DNA of 64,000 nucleotides from Pseudacidovorax sp. RU35E (GCF_900156165.1 NZ_FTMY01000006.1:248001-312000); one strand, 5' to 3'; positions 25,792 through 34,493 are shown, counted from the first letter of the stretch. Numbers and translations: made by a program. The notes: generated by a model not told the origin, from the letters alone.

Positions 25792-26204
25792 ATCCCGGCC
25801 CCGACGCCGAGGCCGCGCTGCGCCGCGTGATGTGCGTGGAGGACGACGAGGACATCCGCTACATCCTCGACTTCAGCCTGCGCCAGATCGGCGGCTACGA
25901 GGTGTGCGCCGTGGGCAGCGGCGCGGAAGCCCTGGCGACCGCCCCCGGCTTCCGGCCCGACCTCGTGCTGCTCGACGTCATGATGCCGCAGCTGTCCGGG
26001 CCGCAGACGCTGGAGCAGTTGCGCCAGCAGCCCGGCATGGCCGGCGTGCCGGTGGTCTTCCTCACCGCCAAGGCGATGCCGGAGCAACTGGAGGACCTGC
26101 TGTGCCACGGGGCCACCGGCGTGATCGTCAAACCCTTCGACCCGGTACGGCTGCCGCAGGACATCCGCATGTACTGGGAGCACGGCCGTGGAAACCGAGC
26201 CTGA
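25788..26204 (+). CDS. Single-domain response regulator
   Basis: A 138-residue receiver-only protein. The acidic pocket is VMCVEDDEDIRYIL and the phosphoacceptor is Asp63 in LVLLDVMMPQLSG; Lys is in VIVKPFDPVRL. No output domain. Its GTG start overlaps the stop of the preceding kinase gene by 4 bp, and the Hpt gene starts before its own end. Kinase, receiver and Hpt protein therefore form a likely phosphorelay. Its target is not visible from sequence. Confidence 0.9.
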   Translation: MNPGPDAEAALRRVMCVEDDEDIRYILDFSLRQIGGYEVCAVGSGAEALATAPGFRPDLVLLDVMMPQLSGPQTLEQLRQQPGMAGVPVVFLTAKAMPEQLEDLLCHGATGVIVKPFDPVRLPQDIRMYWEHGRGNRA

Positions 26205-26526
26205 GCGCGCAGGCGCGGCGTATGCGGCGCTGCGCGGCCGTTTCCTGGATGGCCTCGGCGCGCGCCGGGCCGCGATCGTCGAGGCGGCCGACGAGGCCAG
26301 CCGCCTCGACGCCCTGCACCGCCTGGCCGGCGCTGCCGGCAGCTACGGCTTTGCGGCACTGGGCGAGCTGGCACGGCGGGCCGAGGCCGCCCGCACCCCC
26401 GGCGATATGCACAGCGCCCTCGCGTCGCTGACCTGCGCCATCGACGCACTGACAGGCGCCGCCCCCCAAGGAGACAACACGTCATGGAAATCAGCAGCCG
26501 GGACGCCGGATCCGACGTCGTCGTGA
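26188..26526 (+). CDS. Hpt domain protein
   Basis: A 112-residue histidine phosphotransfer-type protein. The phosphorylatable His is likely His44 in DALHRLAGAAGSYGFAALGE; the usual H-x-L-K-G has Ala in place of Lys. The GTG start overlaps the preceding receiver gene by 17 bp, and its 3' end overlaps the STAS gene by 43 bp. The last 20 residues look like read-through of that overlap rather than a folded region. In context it would relay phosphate between the nearby kinases and receivers. Confidence 0.8.
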   Translation: METEPERAGAAYAALRGRFLDGLGARRAAIVEAADEASRLDALHRLAGAAGSYGFAALGELARRAEAARTPGDMHSALASLTCAIDALTGAAPQGDNTSWKSAAGTPDPTSS

Positions 26527-26825
26527 TCGCCCTGCGCGAGGCCAACCTCGACGCCAGCAACGTGCGCGAATTCAAGGAGGCGGTGCAGGCCCTCGTCGGC
26601 CCGGCGGCCACCCGCGTCGTGTTCGACCTCGAGGGCGTCAAGTTCATCGACAGCTCCGGCCTGGGCGCGCTCATCTCCTGCCTGCGCCAGCTCAATGCGC
26701 GACGCGGCGACCTGCGGCTGTGCAGCCTCACGCCCACCGTCCAGGCGCTGCTCGCATTGATGCGCATGAACCGCGTGTTCCAGATCCACGCGGACCCGCA
26801 GGATGCCGTGGCGTCGTTCGACTGA
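26484..26825 (+). CDS. STAS-domain anti-sigma-factor antagonist
   Basis: A 113-residue SpoIIAA/RsbV-type protein. The phosphorylation motif is FIDSSGLGAL with Ser57 (first Ser after Asp) in the position of SpoIIAA Ser58. Family members bind a switch kinase/anti-sigma factor when unphosphorylated. They are phosphorylated by an RsbW-type ATPase and dephosphorylated by a SpoIIE/PP2C phosphatase. Both activities are present in the next gene, which overlaps it by 23 bp. The ATG is preceded by AAGGAG. No sigma factor is encoded nearby. Confidence 0.93.
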   Translation: MEISSRDAGSDVVVIALREANLDASNVREFKEAVQALVGPAATRVVFDLEGVKFIDSSGLGALISCLRQLNARRGDLRLCSLTPTVQALLALMRMNRVFQIHADPQDAVASFD

Positions 26826-29800
26826 GCCCGATCCCGCGGCGCCCGAGGCCGCGCTGGAGCGGGCGCTGCGCCGTCGCGAGCAGCAGCTGCGCTGGGTCGG
26901 CTGGCTGGTGGCCGTGGCGGTGCTGCTCACGCTCGCCGCGCGCATGGTCCAGGCCTGGCACGGCCTGCGCGACGAGGCGCAGGAGCACGTGCGGCTCCAT
27001 GCCCGGGCGCTGACGCGGCTGGTGGCGGCGAGCGTGGAGCCGGCACGTGCGGCCACGCAGGCCCTGGCGGCCGACACGCAGCAAGCCTCCACCCCCGTGC
27101 CGGATGCCGCGGCAGGCGGCGCGGCCATGCCGATGGTCTTCGCCCTCGACCCGCAGGGCCGGCTGCTGGCCGACCCGGCCGCGGCACCGCTGCCCCTGCC
27201 CGGACTGGCGCTGCCGGACGCGACCGCCTGCGATCCCTGCCTGGCCGGCCGGATCGCGCCCGACCGGCTTGCGCCGGCCATGGCCGCCCGCGCGCCCGGC
27301 GACGCGATGGCGCTGATGCAGCCGCTGCGGGAGGGCCGGGGCTGGGCCGTCGCCTTGCTGCCGGCGCGCCCCCTGGATCTGTTGATCGATGCCTTGGCCG
27401 AGGAGCGCGGCGACTGGGCCGTGCTGCTCGGCGCCCAGGGCCAGGTGCTCGCCGCGAGCGCGGCGGCACCATGGAGCGCCGGGGCGACCGCGGGGCCGCT
27501 GGCCGATGACGACCTCTTCGCCGACGAAGCGCTGCCGACGCTGGGCGTCGTGGTGCGCGTCGTGCAGCCCCATGCGCCGTTGATTCGCCGGCTGCCCGGG
27601 CAGCTGCGGGTGGGCGCGGCCCTGACCCTGATCACGCTCGCGATCGTGCTGGTGGCCCTGCGTGCCCTGCGCAGCAGCATCGCCAGCCAGCGCAGGGCCC
27701 GCGCAGCGCTGGCGCGCCTGCATGCCCAGGGCGAGCAGCGCACCCAGCGTTGGCGCCGCGCCCTGGCCGCCTCGGGCGACGCCTTGTGGGAATGGCGTCT
27801 GCCCCACGGCCGGGTGGACCTCAGCGAGCGCTGGGCCGCGATGCGCGGCGAGGCGGCCGCAGAGAGGCGCTACGACAGCGACGAATGGCTCGCGCTGCTG
27901 CATCCCGACGACCGCCGCACGCTGCAGGCGCAGCTCGAGCGCCACCTGCGCCGCGAACTGGCCAGCCTGCATTGCGAGGCGCGGGTGCGCTGCACCGACG
28001 GCCGCTGGAAATGGCTGCTGCTGCGCGGCGTGGCGCTGACGGTGGTGCGCGGCGACCAGGAAGCCATGCATGTGCTGGGCTTCGTCACCGACATCGCCGA
28101 CCAGCGCGCCAACGAGGCCGCCCTCAGCGATGCCCAGGCGCGGCACCAGGCCGTGCTGGACAGCGCGCTGGACGCCGTCATCACGGCGGACGCACGCGGG
28201 CGGGTGGTGGACTTCAACCCGGCCGCCGAGCGCATGTTCGACCTGCGCCGTGAACAGGCGTTGCACCATCCCATCCACCGGCTGCTGGCCCCCGGTGAAG
28301 CGCGGAAGGCGATGCGCCGCCGCGTGATGCATGTCCTGCGCGGCGCCGGCGCCGGTGTGCATGCGGGCGGGCGCATCGACGTGATGGCGGTGCGCACCGG
28401 CGGCGAGCATTTCCCGGTCGAGGCGACCGTGGTCGCGGTGCGCGCCGGCACGCAGACGCTGTTCACCGCCACCATGCGCGACATCTCTGAGCAGCGGCGG
28501 GTGGAGCACGCGCTGCGCGACAGCGAGGTACGGGCACGGGCCACCTTCGAGCAGGCGGCCGTGGGCATCTTCCTGCTCGACGAGCGGCAGCGGCTGGTGC
28601 GGGTCAACCAGACCCTGTGCCGCCTGCTCGGGCGCAATGCCTCGACCCTGCTGGGCCTGCCGCTGCGCAGCCTGCTGCACCCCATGGACGCTCCGGACGT
28701 GATGCAGGGCACGACGAGCCTGTTCACCGGCACCCGGCCGAGCCTGCGGCTGGAGGCGCGACTCACCCGGGCCACCGGTCGGCCCCTGTGGGTGCGCCTC
28801 ACGGCCTCGCTGGCGCATGACGACCGGGGCGGCGTGCTCTACATGATCGGCATCGTGGAGGACATCGAGGAGCAGCGCCAGCACCGCGAGGATCTGCGCG
28901 CCGCACGGCAGTTGGAGGTGATGATCAGCGCGCGCATCCAGGCCTCGCTGCTGGTGGCCGCCCCGGCGGTCGAGCTGCCGGGCCTCTGGCTGAGCAGCTT
29001 CAACCATGCCTCGCAGGACATCGACGGCGACTTCTTCGAGGTGATGCGTCCGGGGCCGCGCTGCGTCGACCTGATCGCGGGCGACGTGATGGGCAAGGGC
29101 GTGAACGCGGCCCTGCTGGGCGCCGCCGTGAAGATGCAGTTCAGCCGCTCGCTGGTCGAACTGATGATGCAGCCGGCCGCGCGGCATGCCACGCCCGAGC
29201 CGGCGGCCATCCTCGACGCGGTGCATGCGGCGATGACGCCACACCTGCAGGCGCTGGAGACCTTCGTCACCCTCGCCTACGTGCGCATCGACCTGGACCG
29301 CGGGCTGCTGACCTGGTGCGGCTGCGGCCATGAGGAGGTGATGCATGTGGGCCCCGCGGGCACCGTCGCGCTGCTGCGCAACCAGCATCCGCCGCTGGGC
29401 GTCCTGGCCGACACGCGCTTCACCCAGGAAAGCCGTCCCGTGGCGCCCGGCGATGCGCTGCTGCTGCATTCGGACGGGCTGTGCGATGCGCGCCGGCGCG
29501 ACGGCGAGCGTGTGGGCGTGGACGAGGTGCATGCCGCCTTCCGCCGGCTGGCCTGGTGCCACGACACGCCCGCCGCCATGCTGCACCGCATGCGCCAGCA
29601 GCTGCTCACGGGCACCGTGCTGACCGACGACGTCACGCTGGCCACGGTGCGGGTGTTCGACGCGCAGCAGGACGTGCACCGCATCGAGCTGCCGGCCGAG
29701 CCGCAGGCCCTGGGCGCCCTGCGCGCCCTGGTGGACCGCGGCCTGGCCGAAGCGGGCCAGACCGGCGCCGCCAGCGGCCTGTTCACGGTGGCCGTGGTCG

Positions 29801-30171
29801 AGGCCTTCACCAACATCGTGCGCCACAGCCGTGGCGCGTTGCCGCAGGCGCCGGTCGAGGCGGTGCTGCGCCGCCTGCCTGCCGCCCTGGAGGTGGACCT
29901 GATCCACATCGGCGAGCCCTACGCCCCGCCCGAGGACGAGGCGCTGACGAACTTCGACGAATACCCCGAAGGTGGCTTCGGCCTGACCATCATCCGCAAG
30001 GCCTGCGACCGTGTGGACTACCTGCACAGCGACGGCGTGAGCACCGTGCGCCTGAGCCGTTGGCTCGACACCCCGCCCGCCGACGCGAGTTTGCAATCCA
30101 GTCACGATCTGGCCATGCCTGGAGCCGTCCAATCCGGGGATCCCTCCGCGCTACACATCCTGCCCGCATGA
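26803..30171 (+). CDS. Membrane PAS-SpoIIE phosphatase with C-terminal RsbW-type ATPase domain
   Basis: A 1122-residue regulator. A TM segment (about residues 32-49), an extracytoplasmic region of around 220 residues and a second TM (270-289) form the sensor. Three PAS domains follow, starting near 317, 448 and 578. The PP2C/SpoIIE domain begins near residue 705, with metal-binding DIDGDFFEV (near 740), GDVMGKGVNAALL, LHSDGLCDAR (near 889) and DDVTLATVRV (near 943). The tail (about 960-1085) is a HATPase_c domain of the RsbW/SpoIIAB type with VVEAFTNIVRHS and GGFGLTIIRKACD. Phosphatase and kinase for the STAS antagonist are thus in one protein. The last 30 residues are unstructured. Confidence 0.92.
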   Translation: MPWRRSTEPDPAAPEAALERALRRREQQLRWVGWLVAVAVLLTLAARMVQAWHGLRDEAQEHVRLHARALTRLVAASVEPARAATQALAADTQQASTPVPDAAAGGAAMPMVFALDPQGRLLADPAAAPLPLPGLALPDATACDPCLAGRIAPDRLAPAMAARAPGDAMALMQPLREGRGWAVALLPARPLDLLIDALAEERGDWAVLLGAQGQVLAASAAAPWSAGATAGPLADDDLFADEALPTLGVVVRVVQPHAPLIRRLPGQLRVGAALTLITLAIVLVALRALRSSIASQRRARAALARLHAQGEQRTQRWRRALAASGDALWEWRLPHGRVDLSERWAAMRGEAAAERRYDSDEWLALLHPDDRRTLQAQLERHLRRELASLHCEARVRCTDGRWKWLLLRGVALTVVRGDQEAMHVLGFVTDIADQRANEAALSDAQARHQAVLDSALDAVITADARGRVVDFNPAAERMFDLRREQALHHPIHRLLAPGEARKAMRRRVMHVLRGAGAGVHAGGRIDVMAVRTGGEHFPVEATVVAVRAGTQTLFTATMRDISEQRRVEHALRDSEVRARATFEQAAVGIFLLDERQRLVRVNQTLCRLLGRNASTLLGLPLRSLLHPMDAPDVMQGTTSLFTGTRPSLRLEARLTRATGRPLWVRLTASLAHDDRGGVLYMIGIVEDIEEQRQHREDLRAARQLEVMISARIQASLLVAAPAVELPGLWLSSFNHASQDIDGDFFEVMRPGPRCVDLIAGDVMGKGVNAALLGAAVKMQFSRSLVELMMQPAARHATPEPAAILDAVHAAMTPHLQALETFVTLAYVRIDLDRGLLTWCGCGHEEVMHVGPAGTVALLRNQHPPLGVLADTRFTQESRPVAPGDALLLHSDGLCDARRRDGERVGVDEVHAAFRRLAWCHDTPAAMLHRMRQQLLTGTVLTDDVTLATVRVFDAQQDVHRIELPAEPQALGALRALVDRGLAEAGQTGAASGLFTVAVVEAFTNIVRHSRGALPQAPVEAVLRRLPAALEVDLIHIGEPYAPPEDEALTNFDEYPEGGFGLTIIRKACDRVDYLHSDGVSTVRLSRWLDTPPADASLQSSHDLAMPGAVQSGDPSALHILPA

Positions 30172-31697
30172 ACATCGCCCTCCTCGAAGACGACCCCGAC
30201 CAGCGGGACCTGGCCGCGCTGTGGCTGAGTCACGGCGGCCACCAGGTGACCAGCTTCGCCAGCACCGGCGAGCTCATCCGCGAGCTTGGGGCGCGCCGCT
30301 ATGACCTGCTGGTGCTGGACTGGATGCTTCCGGACGGCACCGGCGGCGACGTGCTGAGCTGGCTGCGCAACCGCCCGGGCGTGCAGCCGCCGGCCATCGT
30401 GCTGACCTCGCGCGACGAAGAGGCGCAGGTGGTCGAAGGCCTGAACTGCGGCGCCGACGACTACCTGGTCAAGCCCGCCCGGCCGGCGGAACTGCTGGCC
30501 CGCATCAGCGCGCTGGCGCGGCGCACCCGCACCCGCGGACCGCAGGTGCTGGAGCTCGGCGGCTACCGGGTCGACCTGGTTCAGCACCGCATCAGCATCG
30601 ACGGCACCCCCGCCGAGCTGACGCAGAAGGAATTCGACCTGGCCGTGTACCTGTTCCAGAACCCAGGCGTGCTGCTGTCCCGCGAGCATCTGCTGAACCG
30701 GGTGTGGGGCAAGACGGCGGACGTCACCACCCGCACCGTGGACACCCACGTGAGCCGGCTTCGGCGCAAGCTGCGGCTGGACGGACAGCGCCCGCTGCGT
30801 CTCACGCCGGTGTACGGGCAGGGCTACCGGCTCGACGCCCTCGAGACCGCGGCCCCGGCGCAGGCCGATGGCCCCGCTCGCGCAGGCACGCCCGGCGTGA
30901 CCACCGAGGTTGCGGACGTGGACTGCCCGGACGAGTGCCTGCCGGCGACGCTGCAGGCCGAGGAAGGTGCGGGCTCCGACGACGTGCCGCCCCCCGGCCT
31001 CGACTGCTGCGCGCTTGCCGAGACCGACGGCGGTCCGGTCGAGCCGCGCGAAGTGCTCGACCACCTGGCCCGCGCCGCACGCTTTCGCGACGGCGAAACC
31101 GCCGCGCACATGGTGCGGGTGGGCTTCCTCGCCTGGGCGCTGGCGCTGGCCGCCGGCTGCAGCCCCGAGGCCGCCCTGCTGCTGCGGCAGGCCGCGCCGA
31201 TGCACGACGTCGGCAAGATCGGCGTGGCCGACGCGCTGCTCAAGTACCCGGGTCGCTTCTCGTCGGACCAGCACCGGCAGATGGAGGCGCACACCCTCAT
31301 CGGCGCCGAGATCCTGGGCGGCTCGGAGCTGCCGCTGCTGCGCCTGGCGGCGGAGATCGCGCTGACGCACCACGAGCGCTGGGACGGCACCGGCTACCCC
31401 CGCGGGCTGCAGGGCAGCGCCATCCCGCTGCCGGGCCGCATCACGGCGCTGGTGGACTTCTATGACGCCCTGGCCAGCGAGCGCCGCTACCGCGCCCGCA
31501 TGCGCCCGGCCGAGGTGCTGAAGCTGCTGCAGGATCAGAGCGGTGCCGCCTTCGACCCGGCGCTGGTGGACCTGTTCGTGCGCCACGGCGCGCAGATGGT
31601 CCAGCTCAGCGACCAGGTGATGATGCACGGCCTGGGTTTCGAATCGCTGTCCGATCCGGCGGTGATGGCCTTCGTCCCGCTGCCTGCACCTCACTGA
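30168..31697 (+). CDS. Receiver - OmpR-type winged helix - HD-GYP fusion protein
   Basis: 509 residues with three recognisable domains. The receiver (1-120) has LLEDDPDQRDL, Asp51 in LLVLDWMLPDGTGG and Lys in YLVKPARPAEL. The DNA-binding domain (about 128-226) is OmpR/PhoB type: LTQKEFDLAVYLFQNPGVLL, then TRTVDTHVSRLRRKL and YGQGYRLDA. An acidic Ala/Pro linker of about 70 residues follows. The HD-GYP domain (about 295-480) has HD at 346-347 (MHDVGKIGV) and HHERWDGTGYPRGL at 401-414, so it looks catalytically intact for cyclic-di-GMP hydrolysis. Receiver-HD-GYP proteins (RpfG type) are common; an intervening OmpR DNA-binding domain is unusual. ATGA overlap with the phosphatase gene. Confidence 0.93.
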   Translation: MNIALLEDDPDQRDLAALWLSHGGHQVTSFASTGELIRELGARRYDLLVLDWMLPDGTGGDVLSWLRNRPGVQPPAIVLTSRDEEAQVVEGLNCGADDYLVKPARPAELLARISALARRTRTRGPQVLELGGYRVDLVQHRISIDGTPAELTQKEFDLAVYLFQNPGVLLSREHLLNRVWGKTADVTTRTVDTHVSRLRRKLRLDGQRPLRLTPVYGQGYRLDALETAAPAQADGPARAGTPGVTTEVADVDCPDECLPATLQAEEGAGSDDVPPPGLDCCALAETDGGPVEPREVLDHLARAARFRDGETAAHMVRVGFLAWALALAAGCSPEAALLLRQAAPMHDVGKIGVADALLKYPGRFSSDQHRQMEAHTLIGAEILGGSELPLLRLAAEIALTHHERWDGTGYPRGLQGSAIPLPGRITALVDFYDALASERRYRARMRPAEVLKLLQDQSGAAFDPALVDLFVRHGAQMVQLSDQVMMHGLGFESLSDPAVMAFVPLPAPH

Positions 31698-31799
31698 AGC
31701 CCAGGCCGACGGCCGATACAGCCGGTCGCCCGCCGAGGAAACGCAAGCAAAAGAGGCGTCGGCTGACAGGGGCGTTGTCAACGTTTTCCTACAATTTTT

Positions 31800-31836
31800 G
31801 ACGCTCCCATCTTCGATTCCAACAACCGGGAGCGTC
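31800..31836 (+). promoter_or_regulatory. Leader hairpin upstream of rsbR
   Basis: A perfect 9-bp inverted repeat, GACGCTCCC at 31800-31808 and GGGAGCGTC at 31828-31836, with a 19-nt loop. It lies 18 bp before the rsbR start and just after an A+T-rich stretch with TACAAT (31790-31795), a possible -10. No -35 at normal spacing was found. It may be an operator or an mRNA leader structure. The 31698-31853 gap holds no gene. Confidence 0.5.
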
Positions 31837-31853
31837 TTATCGAGGGCCCCTCC

Positions 31854-32699
31854 ATGAACCAGCAGATCGCGGCCCTTGTCCGTGTCCTGCGCGACGATCC
31901 GACCGCCGTGGTCGAGGATTGGTTGCGCGCATTGCAGGCCACGCAGGGTGTGCTCCACGCCAGTGCCAAGGCCGAGGCGGCCGCCATCGTCGACGACCTG
32001 CGCGCCGGCCTGGAGACCGGCGCCGATGCCGAATCCCTGCAGGGTGCGGGCTGGCAGCGGTTGCGCAGCACGCTCGAGCAGCTGTCGGCCAGCCGCGCCG
32101 CGAAGGGCGACTCGGCCGGCTCGACCAGCGTCTTCGTGCTCGCGCTCAAGAAGCCGCTGTTCGACCGGCTCCAGCTGGCGCTGGCGCAGGACCCGGCCGC
32201 CCTGGGCGGCGCGCTGTGGGCGCTGTCCGCGCTGGTCGACCGCCTGGCGCAGCACACGGCCGACACCTTCCAACAATCGCGCGAGGAAGTCATCCGCCGC
32301 CAGCAGGAGGACCTGCTCGAACTCTCCACCCCCGTGGTCAAGCTGTGGGACGGCGTCCTGGCCGTGCCCATGATCGGCACCCTGGACAGCAACCGCACCC
32401 AGGTCGTCATGGAGACGCTGCTGCAGACCGTGGTGGACACCGGCTCGTCGCTGGCCATCATCGACATCACGGGCGTGCCCACCGTGGACACGCTGGTGGC
32501 CCGCCACCTGCTCAAGACCGTCACGGCCATCCGCCTGATGGGCGCGGACTGCATCATCAGCGGCATCCGCCCGCAGATCGCACAGACCATCGTGCACCTG
32601 GGCATCGATCTGCAGGGCATCGTCACCAAGGCCACGCTGGCCGACGCCCTGGCACAGGCCCTCAAGACCAGCGGCTGGCGCATCAGCCGCGAGGCCTGA
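31854..32699 (+). CDS. rsbR: Stressosome protein RsbR (N-terminal sensor plus STAS)
   Basis: 281 residues. The N-terminal half (1-150) is helical and variable like the RsbRD/globin-like sensor part, beginning NQQIAALVRVLRDDPTAVVE. The C-terminal STAS domain has LLELSTPVVKLWDGVLAVP, IIDITGVPTVDT (Thr206/210/213) and SGIRPQIAQTIVHLGI (Thr245). These hold the threonines that RsbT phosphorylates in B. subtilis RsbR; exact residue correspondence was not fixed. With RsbS it would form the cytoplasmic stressosome that holds RsbT. It heads the rsbR-rsbS-rsbT-rsbX run, 6 bp before rsbS. Confidence 0.95.
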   Translation: MNQQIAALVRVLRDDPTAVVEDWLRALQATQGVLHASAKAEAAAIVDDLRAGLETGADAESLQGAGWQRLRSTLEQLSASRAAKGDSAGSTSVFVLALKKPLFDRLQLALAQDPAALGGALWALSALVDRLAQHTADTFQQSREEVIRRQQEDLLELSTPVVKLWDGVLAVPMIGTLDSNRTQVVMETLLQTVVDTGSSLAIIDITGVPTVDTLVARHLLKTVTAIRLMGADCIISGIRPQIAQTIVHLGIDLQGIVTKATLADALAQALKTSGWRISREA

Positions 32700-32705
32700 A
32701 CCCCT

Positions 32706-33086
32706 ATGGACCGCATCCCGATCCTGCGCATGGGCCAGACCCTGCTGGTCACCATCCAGATCGACCTGCAGGACCAGACCGCCATGGCACTGCAGGACGA
32801 CCTGGCCAACCGCATCGCGGCCACCGGCGCCACCGGCGTGCTGATCGACATCTCGGCACTGGAGGTGGTCGATTCCTTCATCGGCCGCATGCTCAGCACC
32901 ATCTCCGGCACGGCCGCCATCCTCTCGGCCACCGCGGTGGTGGTGGGCATGCAGCCGGCCGTGGCCATCACCCTCGTCGAGCTGGGCCTGTCGCTCGACG
33001 GCGTGCGCACCGCGCTGGACGTGGAGCGCGGCATGGCCCTGCTCGACCGGCTGCGCGCCCAGCAGGGAGTCCGCCTTGGCGCCTGA
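32706..33086 (+). CDS. rsbS: Stressosome scaffold protein RsbS
   Basis: A 126-residue single STAS protein. The key motif [18 protein letters not shown] places Ser57 where B. subtilis RsbS has its RsbT-phosphorylated Ser59. The start [20 protein letters not shown] is typical of RsbS. It scaffolds the stressosome with RsbR and releases RsbT when phosphorylated. It overlaps the rsbT start by 11 bp. Confidence 0.96.
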   Translation: MDRIPILRMGQTLLVTIQIDLQDQTAMALQDDLANRIAATGATGVLIDISALEVVDSFIGRMLSTISGTAAILSATAVVVGMQPAVAITLVELGLSLDGVRTALDVERGMALLDRLRAQQGVRLGA

Positions 33087-33480
33087 CCCCACTGGCACCC
33101 TGCCGCTGGCCAGCGAGCAGCACATCGTCGCCAGCCGGCAGACAGTGCGCGCCCTGTGCCAGGAACTGCGCTTTTCGCTGGTGGAGCAGACCAAGATGGT
33201 CACGGCCGCCAGCGAGCTGTCGCGCAACACGCTGATCCACGGGGGCGGCGGCCGCATGCACTGGGCCGTGCTGCAGGAAGGCGTGCGCCGCGGCCTGCAG
33301 CTGCGCTTCGAGGACGAAGGGCCCGGCATCGCCAACATCGACCTCGCCATGTCCGACGGCTACACCTCCGGCGCCGGCATGGGCCTGGGCCTGCCGGGCA
33401 GCAAGCGTCTGGTCCACGAGTTCGACATCCGCTCCACGCCCGGCCAGGGCACCTGCGTGAGCATCGTGAAGTGGAAGTGA
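33076..33480 (+). CDS. rsbT: Serine/threonine switch kinase RsbT
   Basis: A 134-residue HATPase_c kinase of the GHKL family. The N-box is [15 protein letters not shown], then [15 protein letters not shown] and [15 protein letters not shown]. In B. subtilis it phosphorylates RsbS and RsbR, then leaves the stressosome to activate the RsbU phosphatase. The start is a TTG at 33076 with GGGAG seven bases upstream, inside the end of rsbS. There is no rsbU next door; the SpoIIE phosphatase at 26803 or another partner may be the target. Confidence 0.95.
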   Translation: MAPDPTGTLPLASEQHIVASRQTVRALCQELRFSLVEQTKMVTAASELSRNTLIHGGGGRMHWAVLQEGVRRGLQLRFEDEGPGIANIDLAMSDGYTSGAGMGLGLPGSKRLVHEFDIRSTPGQGTCVSIVKWK

Positions 33481-34493
33481 TCCGCGGCTGGACGCACCGC
33501 GCGTTCCCCATCGAAGACCTGAGCTTCGTCGGCGAGGCCCGGCGCCATGTGGCGCGCCTGACCGCCGAGCGCGGCTGGCCAGAGCACGACGCCGCCCGCG
33601 CCGCCCTGGTGGCCACCGAGCTGGGCACCAACCTGGCCAAGCATGCGCAGGCCGGCCAGCTGCTGGTGGCCGCGCGCGACGCGCCGGGCGACATCGAACT
33701 GATCGCCGTCGACCGCGGGCCGGGCATGCCCGACCTGGCACGCTCGCTGCGCGACGGCTTCTCCACCACCGCCACCGCCGGCACCGGCCTGGGCGCCATC
33801 GCCCGGCAGAGCGAGCTGTTCGACCTCCATTCGGCGCCCGGCCTGGGCACCGTCTGCCTGGCCCGCGTGCGGCCCCGCACGGCCGAGGCCGCCACCCTCG
33901 TGACGGACGCCTTCGACTGGGGCGCCGTGTGCGTGCCGGTGCGCGGCGAGACCGCCTGCGGCGACGCCTGGATGCTGGCTTTCGAGGGCCATCGCGCCGC
34001 GGCCGTGCTGGCCGACGGACTGGGCCATGGGCCCGACGCGCAGGTCGCCGCCCAGGCGGCGCTGGAAGGCTTTGCCAGCCGGCCTTTCGACGATGGCGCG
34101 GCCACGATGCAGCGCATGCACGAGCGGCTGCGCACCACCCGCGGGGCAGCCGTCTTCGGCCTGTGGATGGACGGGGAGGAGGCATTGCGCTACACGGGGG
34201 CCGGCAACGTGGCCGGCCGGCTCATCTCGGGCACGGCCGACCAGTCCCTGGCCACCGCCCACGGCACGCTGGGCCTGCAGGTGCGTCGCTTCGACCTCGC
34301 CGCCGCCAAGCGGCCGCCGCACGCCCTCGCGCTGCTGCACAGCGACGGCGTGCAGACCCGCTGGCCCGGCAATGCCCTGGCACCGCTGCTCGCGCGCGAC
34401 CCCACCCTGCTGGCGGCGCGCATCTTCTGCGACTACGCACGCGGACGCGACGATGCCTGCATCGTGGTGCTGCGACCCGGAGAGCGCCCATGA
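33477..34493 (+). CDS. ATP-binding SpoIIE-family phosphatase (RsbX-like with N-terminal HATPase)
   Basis: 338 residues in two domains. The N-terminal HATPase_c domain (1-135) has ALVATELGTNLAKHAQAG, DRGPGMPDL and GTGLGAIARQ, like RsbT/RsbW. The C-terminal PP2C/SpoIIE domain (about 145-335) has AVLADGLGHGPDAQVAA, LLHSDGVQTRW and DDACIVVL. Classical RsbX is only the phosphatase part and dephosphorylates RsbS and RsbR; the ATPase extension is characteristic of many proteobacterial homologues. GTG 33477 overlaps the rsbT stop (GTGA); GTG 33471 is also in frame. Confidence 0.93.
   Translation: MIRGWTHRAFPIEDLSFVGEARRHVARLTAERGWPEHDAARAALVATELGTNLAKHAQAGQLLVAARDAPGDIELIAVDRGPGMPDLARSLRDGFSTTATAGTGLGAIARQSELFDLHSAPGLGTVCLARVRPRTAEAATLVTDAFDWGAVCVPVRGETACGDAWMLAFEGHRAAAVLADGLGHGPDAQVAAQAALEGFASRPFDDGAATMQRMHERLRTTRGAAVFGLWMDGEEALRYTGAGNVAGRLISGTADQSLATAHGTLGLQVRRFDLAAAKRPPHALALLHSDGVQTRWPGNALAPLLARDPTLLAARIFCDYARGRDDACIVVLRPGERP

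Noticed and set aside
26728-30132. 1134-residue open frame on the minus strand antisense to the SpoIIE phosphatase gene
   Set aside because: Very high G+C makes long shadow frames. The protein has no recognisable motif and is rich in Gln/Arg/His, while the plus frame is clearly a multi-domain regulator.
31775-31795. TTGTCA and TACAAT upstream of rsbR as a sigma-70 promoter
   Set aside because: Spacing is only 9 bp, far from the 16-18 bp needed. TACAAT alone may still be a -10.
30102-33350. 1082-residue minus-strand open frame over rsbR-rsbS-rsbT
   Set aside because: A shadow: the plus frames contain the RsbR/S/T signatures, and the minus protein is low-complexity with no family match.
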